A DNA stretch of 64,000 nucleotides. Source: Rachycentron canadum (taxonomy: Eukaryota > Chordata > Actinopteri > Carangiformes > Rachycentridae). The translations under genes and the position numbers were made by a program. Every line of letters starts with the position of its first letter. Position 1 is the stretch's first letter. Below the pieces are notes generated by a model, which saw nothing but the letters and a program-made list of their open reading frames with translations, did no database searches and had not been told where the DNA came from. Shown in pieces: positions 1-10,983 of this stretch. Location: NCBI GenBank assembly GCA_038496675.1, contig CM076650.1, forward strand, positions 14,209,670 through 14,273,669, written 5' to 3'.

Positions 1-2090
1 TACACATCGTTTTAAGGTGTAAAAATGATTTTGTAATTTAAATAGATAATTGTATTCAAGGAATATGTAGTTTGAAATAAGATGAATGAACATCTAAAGT
101 AATATTTTTGATCTGTAAATGTTTAATGATGTATATTGCTTTCCCATAATACCATAATGACAATATAAAATAATAAATTATAAAAATGTAACCTAAACCT
201 GTGTAACCTAAAGATTTATGTCACTTTTTCTACTCGCCTGGCAGAAACCTCTTGACTCATTGTTTTGTTCCTTCATTAGCAAAAATTTCTAGCTGATCCT
301 GTTGTAAAAGTATGATAGGAGAATATTTATTGGTCTTTTATCAGCATTATCTGAGGATTTTTCTGATAAAGCACAGTGGGAGATTGTGATATAAGGATGA
401 AACAGAGTTCAGAGTGTAGAGTTCAGTGTAGAGATTTACAAACATACTCTGTAGCTCAAAAATATTTGAATGTATCTCAATAGTTTTTCGCAGGTTAAGT
501 ATGGGGGGGGGGGTCCTGAATTTTAATTTTTCTGGGACAACACAGCCAATGTCCAGGAAACACCCAGTGTTATACTGACCACTATACTGTCACATGTCAT
601 TAAGCCATGTGCAAAGAACATGAGATGGATTATCAATATGTCAATATGGAGCGCACAACAGCACACAACAGAACTGCCATGAGACAGTTTTGTTGTTTAA
701 CTGCTTCTATCTCACTCTATAGGAAATGTTGCATACACACTCAAATATGTTTATATTTTAAGAACATAATGAGGACTTTGGTAATGGGTAAATCAGTCAA
801 CATTTCTTGTGCTACATGGAGTCACTGTAACAGCACAAGTTGCCAAATATTTCAGTTTCAGATGGCAAACAGTTCACAACTACTGAACCTCTGAAAATGT
901 TACTTGGTTTAATTGAAAATTGAAATATGCACATTAAGTGTTCTTAAATTAGTGGGAGATATCTACAATGTATATATTTTTTGCTAACCTATCTGTTGTT
1001 ATTTACACATATAGTCATAGTCTATGTTATTCTAGCATTTTGTAATTTGAGGTTATAGGCTAGGTGTCAGATTATTTTTGTGAATGTAATTAAAAATCTT
1101 CCCCATTTACATGATTATTAAACAGTATTTAATCATATGTGAAGTCAGATGTGTTGACTATCTTCCATATTAGTGACTTCTTCTGCTCTTCTCCCAAAAA
1201 AAGCCATACAACTATTCACATTACCGTCATATTAAGTCACCTTGGTAAGCACAAGTTACACCTAACACTTAACAGAAATGACTAATTTCTCACTCAATTT
1301 TTAATTCCTTTCAAAACCATGTGGTTTTGCATCCAATCTCCTACTGATTAAGATAAATCTTTAGAGGATAGTGTGTACATTTCCTTTTGTGCCCTAGTAG
1401 CCATAACAATTCAGATTAGTGTGGTGTTTAGGTACATTTACACACAAGAAACAAGACACACATACATCCAAGTGGTAACACACTTGTTCATCTTACACAC
1501 GCACATTTACCACTCATCAACACCCCTGACTTTTACAAACATAAATACACAGGTTTGCACATGTAATGTTAGCTCTCTGTCCTGTCTTCATCATCGGACT
1601 CCCCCTTTCTCAGCTTTGCCACAAATTGTTATAGGTCTTGTGGGGCATCATAAATTTACCTCCATACCTCACTGCTTCATTATATATATATTTATATTTT
1701 TTTCTACTTCTACATTATCTTGTGTATGGTCAAATTATATTTAATCAATTCTTGTAATGTCTGTAAAAGGGCCTTTGTTTTTCCCCAGTGATTCAAAATT
1801 AGCTTCTTATACATGAAGAGAGAAACATACTCAGTCACAATTTTTTTTTCACACCCTAAAAAGCACAACTCAGGTATGAATTAAATTTAGTTATGAAATC
1901 TATATTTGAACTAGTTTGGATTGTGCCACCAATGTGTAATAAACTCTTGTGTTACAACAAGGCAGCGAGTTCTGTTAATGATGAAACAGTGACACAGTGC
2001 ACCCATCCACAGGCTGCACAGCAGCTCAGCACGTGACAGGGTGTGTTTTCAGCTGTCACATCACCACTCATAGTGATTGAGCAGGGGGCA

Positions 2091-2091
2091 C

Positions 2092-2172
<81 letters not shown>
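2091..2172. repeat. (CA)n microsatellite
   Basis: About 80 bases of uninterrupted CA dinucleotide. It produces a spurious Cys/Val open frame on the minus strand. Confidence 0.97.
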
Positions 2173-2174
<2 letters not shown>

Positions 2175-2951
2175 TTTGCACACACCTTTTGTTAAGGGTT
2201 AGTCTTATCTGTTTTCATACTGTCACACTTTGTCAAAATGCCATCTATTCTAAAATCCATAACACCTATAGTTTAAGAAATTGATAGAACTGAAAGATTT
2301 TTTTGTTCATGAAGATCCTCATTAGAATTTTGAATTGCAGCAAATTTTGAATTTGAATTTCTTTACAGCTTTGATATAGTCAGTACAACCATATACATTC
2401 ACAGTTCCCAACAAAATACACAACTATATACATAAGACATAATAATGCACAATACAATAACAACTGACTCAATTTAAATAACACACACAGAGAGAGAAGA
2501 TGAGCAAGCTCTGACTGCATTTATCTTTATCTAACAAATAAATATTGTCATGTAACATTGTGTGCCCATGTGACTATAACACATTAATACTGAAAATTTA
2601 CTAAACCAGCAATATATTTATATTTAATTTGTTGTATAATACAATTTAGGAGGGAATTCCATTCATGCATCTTCCTGTATGTTACTGTACTGAAATGAAG
2701 TAAATCCACCTCCAGTCTTTGTTGGATAATTGTGTACACTTGTCCTAAAGAAGATTTTCTTTAAAAAGCAAAAAAGTTTAAAATGAGTTTGTGTTGTTAT
2801 GACATCCCTAATGAATCTATATTTCATATCAAACCAAGAGAGACATTTTGCTAACATCTGTTTTCAACCCACAATAAAAAGCTAGACATGCTGCATTATT
2901 CTGGTACAGTTACAATTTTCTTCTCAAACTTAATGAAGTATTAAAGTAAAG

Positions 2952-3035
2952 CAGCCGAGTAGGGGTGTAATGATTCATCGACTACATCGATGTGTCGATT
3001 TATATTCCTTGATTCCAGCTACATCGATAGGCGCT
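2952..3035. repeat. possible hAT-type transposon end (fragment)
   Basis: The stretch begins AGGGGTGTAATGATTCATCG and continues with several CATCGAT/ATCGATG words. This resembles the terminal region of non-autonomous hAT elements common in fish, which start CAGGGGTGTAACGAT and carry repeated ATCGAT words. I did not find a matching opposite end, so this is at most a one-ended remnant. Family assignment is from memory. Confidence 0.35.
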
Positions 3036-3369
3036 TGGTAAGTTGTCCTTCATGGGGGACATACTGTATATTGATCTAAAATAGATTTGCAAGGTAAATA
3101 ATTTATTGTAACGATACCAAGAATTTGCACATTGTATTTAAGCATGACAAACTTTATATGGATGTATTTTTGGCAGTTTTAATAGTAAAGAAATGTTAAA
3201 CATCACTCCAATTCACTCTCCCTGAGTGTGATGTCATCGGCATGCACCAACAGTTTTGCAAAAATTTATTAAAGTTAATTTATCCCTGATTCCCTTACAA
3301 CAAAAATTTATAGGAATCCTAGGAACACTTAAGTTGCATACTATTTCTATTTAAAGATTTGTATTTAAA

Positions 3370-3565
3370 TAACCATTTTTTGCTTTTGCCAAATATATTG
3401 TGGAGTCATCACCATACAGTGTGATGAAAGCCTTTTTTTAATACTAAAGGAAGATCATTCGTAAACAGTGACCCAAGACATCTCCTTCAAGAGAACCATC
3501 AATCAAAGCAGTAGCTGTTGAATATTTTTCTTGATTGGTTTTCAGTACTGGCACCACTTTGGATA
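3370..3565 (-). mobile_element. decayed non-LTR retrotransposon (LINE) reverse-transcriptase fragment
   Basis: On the minus strand, short collinear pieces of a LINE reverse transcriptase appear in three frames. At 3560-3471 a piece reads KVVPVLKTNQ and ends near GSLEGDVLG, like the family pattern K-V-x-P-(V/I)-x-K followed by P-Q-G-S-x-L-G. Next comes SLFTNDLPLV, like the family's F-x-x-I/N-D-L-P. At 3416-3387 a piece reads YGDDSTIYLA, matching the catalytic Y-x-D-D motif. The order is that of L2/CR1/Rex1-type elements. At least two frameshifts and internal stops make it non-functional. The clade cannot be fixed from this length. Confidence 0.6.
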
Positions 3566-5180
3566 TTTTCTGTGCATGTGGACAGTTATTTGCATTGAAG
3601 CTAATATGCTAATATTTGACTATTGCAGAAATTAGTGAAGCTATGGGTTTAAGCAATTTATCATCAAGCTCATCAATTGCAGGTCATTTATTTTTAAATT
3701 CATAAACAACGGGTAACAAAATATTTTTGACTGCACTGCCTTCATTATAATGGTTACAAGCCATGCTTATTCATTTCTTTATAATAGAATTTAATTTCAA
3801 CATTATTACATGTGTGCTTGTCTTTTCATTACTGGAATTAAATGATGATAGTCCTGTGCATTAATCAGACACTGACTGTATGAAAAAATATTATATATTT
3901 TCTGTATCACACTAACTCTATTGCAAAAAAACCCAAGAATCCATATTTATTATCACTGATCCATCAAATGCAAATATTCTTAATGTCTTGTGCACCATTT
4001 TACACCCATTTCTCCTAAATTCATCTCATCATATATTTAAAACCTGAGTAAAATTGAAAATAAATTTCTGTGGGTTTGAAAAATATTTCTGCCACCCTGC
4101 ATGCATTTATAACGTCTGAAGTCTTGGGTCAGAACCACCAAGAAAGTCTCTTCTGTTTAGGCTCGTGACATGTTTATGTATTCCACTTAGATTCAGATTC
4201 AACTATTGAGTTGTGGATTGAAATCTGTTTGACTGACCAGCACTGTCGTCTAGTGGCAAATATGAGAACAGCACAGAGTCAGAGCCATTTGAGGACAACA
4301 TAACATTATGAGCAGCAGGAGGAGACTGAACATGGTACCATTTGTATGGTGCATTTTGCCGGTATGAAGTGGATTCAATGCTATACAGAATGTATCTTAG
4401 TCAGCATTAAGCAGCTATTAAACATTAGGGTTAAGCATTTAGAAGCTAAAGAAAATCAGATATCCCTTTGATGAAGAGTAAAAACTAAGCAGTGAACAGC
4501 AGACTTGCCAGAATTGCCAGATGAACACAAACACCAAAATGAATGATAATGTCTCTCTGTGTCTGCTGGATGTTTAACAACAAAAATGTACAACAACATA
4601 TTAAGGACAATGCAACAATTGGACAAAACAAATTCATTTATTATTTTCAAACACAGAGGCAATTTGTGGTTACAGTCATTACAGATAACTGTCGTGCATT
4701 TTACACACACTGTACACTACCACTACCAGTATCAATACATTACTAAAACTACAGTACCTCTAAAAACTCATTACTACATCTACTACTCACTAGAACTACT
4801 ACTTCTAAGTCTAAAGCACAAAATAAAAACATTAATACATTAACATACAATACATTTGCACTTGTAGCACCATTCATTGTATTATACTATAGACGAGAAG
4901 AATAATTTAAATTTGTATGGGCTACTGCATTCTTCACAGGCTTGTGTTTCCATGTGCCTCTCTCTGGAAGAGGATCACTTCATATGGGACCACTAAAGCT
5001 GGTCACTTGTGCAAGGATTTGTGCCTAAAACAAATCTCCATCTAGTATCATAACATAGGCCAAACCCATTTTTTGTGATTGCCTGCTCCTTGTTTAGATT
5101 TAGGGGAGTTATTGCACCATTCTATTACAAAAAGAACAAAAAAAAAGAGTTCACATGTGGATGGAAAAAGAGTCTCTAAC
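3565..5180. other. intergenic, no gene seen
   Basis: AT-rich sequence between the LINE fragment and osteocalcin. Its left part may be more of the same decayed element. A minus-strand AATAAA at 4637-4642, about 540 bases past the osteocalcin stop, could be that gene's polyadenylation signal. I see no other structure. Confidence 0.5.
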
Positions 5181-6254
5181 TTAGAAGGGAATGGGACCAT
5201 AGTGGGCGGTGTATGCAGCGATGATGCCTGCAGTGTCAGCCATCTCATCACAGGCTACATTCACTTCACACACCTCTTTCAGGCTGGATGGTAGAGGGAG
5301 AGAACAAAAGTTAGATGGCGTCTAATTTTTTCATTTTAGAGCAGATTTTATATTGTAAATCTGAATTATATATTTTTTAATGAATAGCAGAAAAAGTCAA
5401 GCCAAATGTTAACTAAAGGTTTGCAATATACTGTGGTCAGTTTTCTCCATTTAGAGTAAATAACTGTACCTTTCCAGCTGCAGAGGGGTGAGGTCTCCTG
5501 TTGGAGCCGCTCTTCTTCTCCTCAGGAGAACAGCAGCCAGGTCTCTCTTCATAACCACTGGAGCAGCTGAGTTGAAAAATCACAAATCATAAACTCAGAC
5601 TCTCTTGGGATTTGTTGTATAGTTGTTAGTCATATGAAAACTTTAAGTAATTCTAAAACCATGCAAAGATTCTGTCTTGAAAACATTTGCATACCCTCAG
5701 TGCTGGTTGACTCTGATGAAGATGAGGAGGATGAAGAAGAAGAAGAGGAAGAATCAGAGGCAGAGTCGGATGCTGAGGAGTCAGAGGCAGAAGAATTGGA
5801 CTCAGACGACTCGGAGGAAGAGGACTCAGAGGACTCAGATGAGGAGGACTCGGATGATTCTGAAGAGGAGGCTGAATCGGAGGCTGATGAGTCAGAGCTT
5901 GAGTTAGAATCAGAGGCTGAAGAGTCGGAGGAAGAGTTGGAGTCTGATGCAGAGGATGAGGTGGACTCGGAGGAGGAGGAAGAGTCTGACTCGGTGTCTG
6001 CAGCTGCAGGATCTGCGGCTGCGGCATCTGCGGCTCCGGGATCAGCAGCCGTGGCATCTGCAGCTGTGTCGGCAGCAGGGTCCACAACAACCTCTGGTTC
6101 CACGGCTGATGATCACAGATAGTACCATTTATTAAAGAAAACATACTTTTGGTAAGCACAGCAATGATGGGATGAGTTCGAGTTTGTTCTTACCTCCCAT
6201 GGACCAACACACTGACAGAAGGGCACAGATGGAGAGGAGAGTCAGAGTCTTCAT
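5181..6254 (-). CDS. bglap: osteocalcin (bone Gla protein), OC2-type with long Ser/acidic propeptide
   Basis: Four coding exons read on the minus strand: 6254-6194, 6105-5695, 5566-5470 and 5283-5181, giving 223 residues. Exon 1 encodes a signal peptide (MKTLTLLSICALLSVCWS). Exon 2 (411 nt) encodes about 136 residues: an Ala/Asp-rich start, then a long Ser/Asp/Glu tract with many S-x-E and S-x-D sites, as expected for secretory-pathway phosphorylation. Exon 3 holds the carboxylase-recognition region and the processing site RRRR. The mature peptide then starts AAPTGDLTPLQLES and ends AYTAHYGPIPF, 47 residues. Glu at mature positions 13, 17 and 20 and Cys at 19 and 25 have the spacing of the osteocalcin Gla residues and disulfide. 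The family is secreted, vitamin K-carboxylated and binds calcium and hydroxyapatite in bone. Ordinary osteocalcins have a short propeptide; the long form is known from some teleosts (OC2). All phases agree, so the gene looks intact. Confidence 0.95.
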
Positions 6255-6364
6255 GATGCTTTCTAGTTTAGTTTCTTGCTGTAGACAAGTAGCTTTCTTG
6301 ATTTCTTGCTCTTCTTTGCTTCCTTTCAATGGTTTGCACTGTTTCTTTCCCCAAATTCGAGGTC

Positions 6365-6373
6365 AATATATAC
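6365..6373 (-). promoter_or_regulatory. bglap: TATA box of osteocalcin
   Basis: The minus strand reads GTATATATT here, about 110 bases upstream of the start codon. This predicts transcription starting near 6340 and a 5'UTR of about 85 bases. Confidence 0.6.
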
Positions 6374-7624
6374 TGTTGTCCACCTCCTTGGTCAGACCAG
6401 ACCCACACAATCACATAAGTCACTGATTGGATGGGGAGTCAGATGTCAACATTTCCGCTTCCCTTGTCATGAAACCTCCTATAAACACCCACGCAGCCCC
6501 TGGCACTAAGTCCAAAAACTCATTCACCCGCACAGAAACTTGCACAGCCGCAAACATTCTTGGCATTTGTCTTTATGTACAGTGCACGGTACTGTATGTA
6601 AGCATATATGTATGTAAACCTTCACTTGACATAAAAGCCAGACAAACAAGATAACAAGAGGAGCATAAGATTCACTCTCAAACACACAGAGAAGATTCAT
6701 CAGAAATATTTCACATTTAAGTTTAAAGAACTTACTTGATCTATTGCTAAATATCAAATTAAATTTTTGAATTGGCACCTTAAAATTGTTTGGTCATCTG
6801 AACAATATTTTGTCATCTTTTCTTGAACAAAATTGCTGTCATTTCTCTTTCAATTACTTTCTGAGGTCAAACTAATCATTTTTATGCTTGTCTTGTTTAG
6901 CAATCTTGTACACACTGCTTTCATTTCAATTCTTTTCAATTCTCACCCATCACTAGAGTATAAATAATACAACAAACCCCTGAAGGTCCAAACCAGTGGT
7001 GTTACTGATTTCTATAAAATACCCTCAAAGTGTGATTGTTTTTTAATCATGGAGACCCACTGCAGGGTCGCCTCTTTGACATCAAGGTTGCCCATTCTGC
7101 CATTGCTGTTATGTTGCTATGCTCCTTGCCCCAGATGCGATCTCCCACCCCCACAAACCTCAAACTATAGCCTGAGCTGACCACAGGCTACTAATTGAGT
7201 GACACGGAACAGCAGTGAGCCTCATTATGCGACAGAGCTTAATTAGAGTGTTGCAGAGTCCCACCAGAACCGCAGTCAGTCACTATTTACGGATCCATCT
7301 CGGTCCAGGTTCTGGCCAGATCCAGGCATAGCCACAGTTTACCAATGGCAACTAGTGGCCAAACGCACAGCCTTGCTTGATGTATTTCAGCATATATGGA
7401 GCTAAACATAGGAAACCCCCATGGGTTGGATGCACAGCGCTCTGCATGCGGGTTTGGATGCAGCTGTCTGTTTGAGTGATATGACTCAAATGTGGCTTCA
7501 GCTGTGGGTTTTTGATAAAAAAAAAAAAAAAAATGGTATCTGACTTCACAACTTGGATCTAAACCATACTGCAACTTAAATGCTATTTAAATAACCAAAC
7601 ATTTATGCACACATATCACTTCAT

Positions 7625-7625
7625 G

Positions 7626-7681
<56 letters not shown>
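7625..7681. repeat. (TA)n(TG)n microsatellite
   Basis: A short TA run is followed by about 45 bases of TG dinucleotide. Confidence 0.95.
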
Positions 7682-7685
<4 letters not shown>

Positions 7686-8340
7686 TCTCAGAGGGGCCAC
7701 AAAGAGCCCTATTTATCATGTAGTGAGAAGTGCAGTGCTGCTGCAGAGTGACCTTGGTGTCCTTCGTGTTTCTTTAAGTCTAACGTTATTCCTGGTGTCA
7801 GGGATTTGTCTTGGACTGTGTGCTGTGTAATTTCAATGTCTGGTCTAGTGTCCATTTTTGTGGATGCATTGTAGTGCGTGGGGGACACAGTTGAAGAAAA
7901 CAATTGCACCACAAGGTCTCTGGGTAGGCAGAAAACACAGAGTCTAGGGAATTTCTGCTTTGGATCAGTTATGTTTTTTTGTTGTTGCATCTTGGCACTG
8001 AATTCAGTTCATTGAGACAACAATGTCTGGATGTTTGGATTTACACATTTGCTTCTCTCTCCAACAGGAAAATTATATTTTATGATATTTTATATGACGA
8101 ATATATACATTTACTAGTGATTTTTTTAATAAGATATACACTTGTGGGAGGGAGTTTTTAATCTGTGATACTGTGATACACATCTCAAGAGACCTCTGGG
8201 CCTTAGCAAAACTGATTGAAAAGGACAATGACACACTGGATTTAAACTTTAAAAACAGCGGAAGCTACCATCAAGCACTGGACCCCACCACAATGAAGAG
8301 ATTTGGTACATTAAGCGTTTTTAGGGTTGCGAAGAGGGGG

Positions 8341-8482
8341 GGGGGCAATGTGTGGGCAATTTAGACCACCAATTTACCTGAAACGTGCATGTCTTTGGCT
8401 GGTGGGAGGAAGTTGGAGTACCAGGAGGGAAGGGTTCAAACCCAGAACGTTCTTGCTGTGAGGTGACAGTGTAAACCACTGT
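8341..8482 (-). repeat. common fish interspersed repeat, head part, antisense
   Basis: Read on the minus strand this is GGCATGGCAATACAGTGGTT, then a tract on bonds of the type 'cacctcacagcaagaa...gggttcaaaccc', then 'cctcccac...ccaaagacatgcacgtttcaggtaaattggtggtctaaattgccc'. It matches the head of a very abundant teleost repeat that I know from many fish genomes. I am not certain of its class name. Confidence 0.6.
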
Positions 8483-9837
8483 ATTGCCATGCCATCCGTG
8501 TTGATAATAGTGGGTTTAATACAGGATATATTAATCATATAATTATAACTATTATCAATAGAGTCTAGATGGTGAACAACTGGCGCCATTTTTATTTTTA
8601 AAAAAAAATACGTATAAGAAATTCTTTGTGAATGTCCTTCTTGTGTCCCTGCCAGCTTTTCTCCTCTCGCATGATATGCATTATATATTTGCAACAAACA
8701 ACCGTGAAATGACCAGTTGCGGACATGCACTCTGCATTTTTTTTAAACTGTTACCTCACTGCGCGTGTGGAAGCTCAAAACTTAGACACGGTATTTTCTG
8801 GCTTGCATGTTGCGGTCGCATAAAAGCAAAATTCAAACTTGCAAACATGATATTTGGACACACGGAACAGCGTAAAGGTGCTGAGGGTACATTGCATGAG
8901 ATGTGAAAATAATGAACTGTGTCATGTACTATATACTGCATCCTGCTCTGTGCTTGGCAAACTGATACAAGGTACAGATCTCCAGCAGGACTCACTCACT
9001 GGCAGCATTGAGAAGAAGGAGCCTTAAAATAAACATTTAGTACAATCTAATATGCTGTGTAATACAGCTGTAGTTCAATTTTTTGTCAAATACTTCTCTC
9101 AAACAGGCAAAACACAGAATCAATTTAAAAACCTGTGAATAATACTACTTTTTGATTTGACTCATGTTTTTATTGCTTTCTTAGTTTTACTTAGAGACCA
9201 CTTTTTTAAAACATTTCCTCCTTGTGATCATAAAAGCCAAGTTGCTGCTCAGTTGAGCCCAACAATACCGTGACATCTCGAGTGGATTAACTGTGTTCAA
9301 GAGAACACACAGTTTTATGTTTAGTTTGAGCAGAAAATAAGGCAGAAAGTTTCCTCACATATTATGAGAAAAACCACCACCATCCACCTTTCACCATCCA
9401 CCAGCACTCGAAAATTGAACACACACAACCATTAGTGTTTTTGTAGCTGCTATAGCCAGAGGAACTACATGTTGTCAAATCAGTGTTATATATTGTGATT
9501 TCCTTGCACAAATAAATCCAAACCCATAAAGAAATCCTGTTAGCAGGTGTGGCAACATTATCGCATCAGAAAATCAATTTGAACAGACTTCAGATAAACA
9601 CTGCAATGGTGATGCCTTTATAGTACAAATGTATATTAGTTTCTACTCAGAACTGATCTTGGTTGTTGTTTTTCTTTGAATATGTAAAGTTAAAAAGTCT
9701 AAGTGTTGGGAAATACTTCCTATACACGATAAAATTAACTTTGATTTTTCAAATTATATTTCATTTATTTATTTAGTTGTTCATAGTTATTGAGCCTCTC
9801 TATTGAAAGCATAGGGATACAAATATATAAACATATA

Positions 9838-9935
9838 TTGTCTCTATATGTCGGCCTTGTGATAGACTGACGACCTTTTCTGGGCCCTCGCCCAGTGACA
9901 ACTGGGATTGGCTCCAATGTGCGTTGATATTCAAG
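9838..9935 (+). repeat. common fish interspersed repeat, tail part
   Basis: The words TGTCGGCCTTGTGATAGACT, then gacgacctttt, CTCGCCCAGTGACAACTGGG and ATTGGCTCCAATG match the tail of the same abundant teleost repeat. Its usual form contains 'ggccctgtgatggactggcg' and 'cgcccagtgacagctgggat'. It lies opposite in orientation to the fragment at 8.4 kb, so the two are separate insertions or a rearranged copy. Confidence 0.6.
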
Positions 9936-10947
9936 TCAAATCAAACTCAAGGACTGGGGCTAACTATGTGAAAAAGGGTCAGTAACTTACAATTTGCCCT
10001 TTGATGGTATAAAACTAAAAGTCAGTCATGTCTTTCACCCTCTGACCCCCATCAGACCTTTATATAACACTCATCCACCAACTGTCCCAGTTGCAGTCGT
10101 AAACAAACTCAGATCATAGTCAACACATAGTATATATTTCCATCTGGTCCACCTGCCAGGCTTTCCCAATTCCGCCGGATGTATCCGCTTGGCAGTACTA
10201 CACCACTAATTATACCAATCCCAGTCTGGGCCTCGAAATTCCCATCTTGCTTGGGAGAATATTTTTGGGACAGGCCCAAACTTCTTCACTCTTGATGTCT
10301 ACAGCCCATCTGTTGTTCTTTTATAGAGCCTTTATAGCCTTTACAGCTGAATACTTTCTCCTATCCCGTATTTATAGAGCCCAACATGTCCTAAAGTCAA
10401 ATATCTTTAATTTGAGCTTAAATTAGATGCTCTACTTTTTAACTGTGTGTGATTGCTGCCTCTCTGGCCCCACAGTGATCACTCTTCAATGGGGATTGTT
10501 ATGTTAATTTATGTTGTGCAGAAGATGTTGTCCACTTTATTTACACGCTTTCCTATCTAGAATGACTCATATGAGAAAGTACCACAAAATGCCGTGTCTG
10601 AACTGCCTCGACTCGGATCTTCCCAGTCTGCTCTCTGTCAGTCTCTCTGAGGTTGGTGTGTTGTGGTTCTGACAATAACATTAGTGGACAGACTAACAAA
10701 CTCCGCCAGATCACTATGACTTGTGGCCAGTGACCTGTGGTTGGCCAACCATACCGCAGACAGGCTCACACTTGTGTAAACAGACAAAACATAACATACA
10801 AGGGTAAATAAGTGAGGGCACATGATGTACACACACACATGTGTATGTTCACTTTGCATATTTTCATTTTTGCTTAATGGAAGAAACTGCAATAGTCACT
10901 CTTCCCCCCACAGGAACACTTCACATCAGATCACTTCTTCCATTTAG

Positions 10948-10953
10948 TTTAAT
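10948..10953 (-). terminator. erp27: possible polyadenylation signal of erp27 (ATTAAA)
   Basis: ATTAAA on the minus strand, about 31 bases past the erp27 stop. A canonical AATAAA lies farther on, at 10541-10536, and may be used instead. Confidence 0.3.
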
Positions 10954-10983
10954 TCATGCACAATAATTCAATTCCATCAAGGG

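Larger units (their letters stand above)
1..3370. other. intergenic, AT-rich, no gene seen
   Basis: I see no supportable gene here. The longer open frames (for example plus 607-894 and 1373-1744) have low-complexity, Ile/Tyr/His-rich translations, no splice context and no recognisable domain. The stretch holds a long (CA)n microsatellite and a possible transposon end, both listed separately. Confidence 0.6.
6375..10980. other. intergenic region between osteocalcin and erp27
   Basis: No gene is recognisable. It contains a TA/TG microsatellite and two fragments of a common fish interspersed repeat, listed separately. Open frames such as minus 7287-7574 and 8374-8730 have no domain or splice support. 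Confidence 0.6.

Noticed and set aside
1373..1744. 123-residue plus-strand open frame
   Set aside because: Ile/Thr/His-rich translation of low-complexity DNA with no recognisable feature; the first codon used is not a convincing start.
5634..6122. 162-residue acidic open frame on the plus strand
   Set aside because: It is the antisense of osteocalcin exon 2. Ser/Asp/Glu codon repeats such as GAG/TCA/GAC read as acidic or Ser codons on both strands, so the frame is a by-product. It lacks splice or promoter support.
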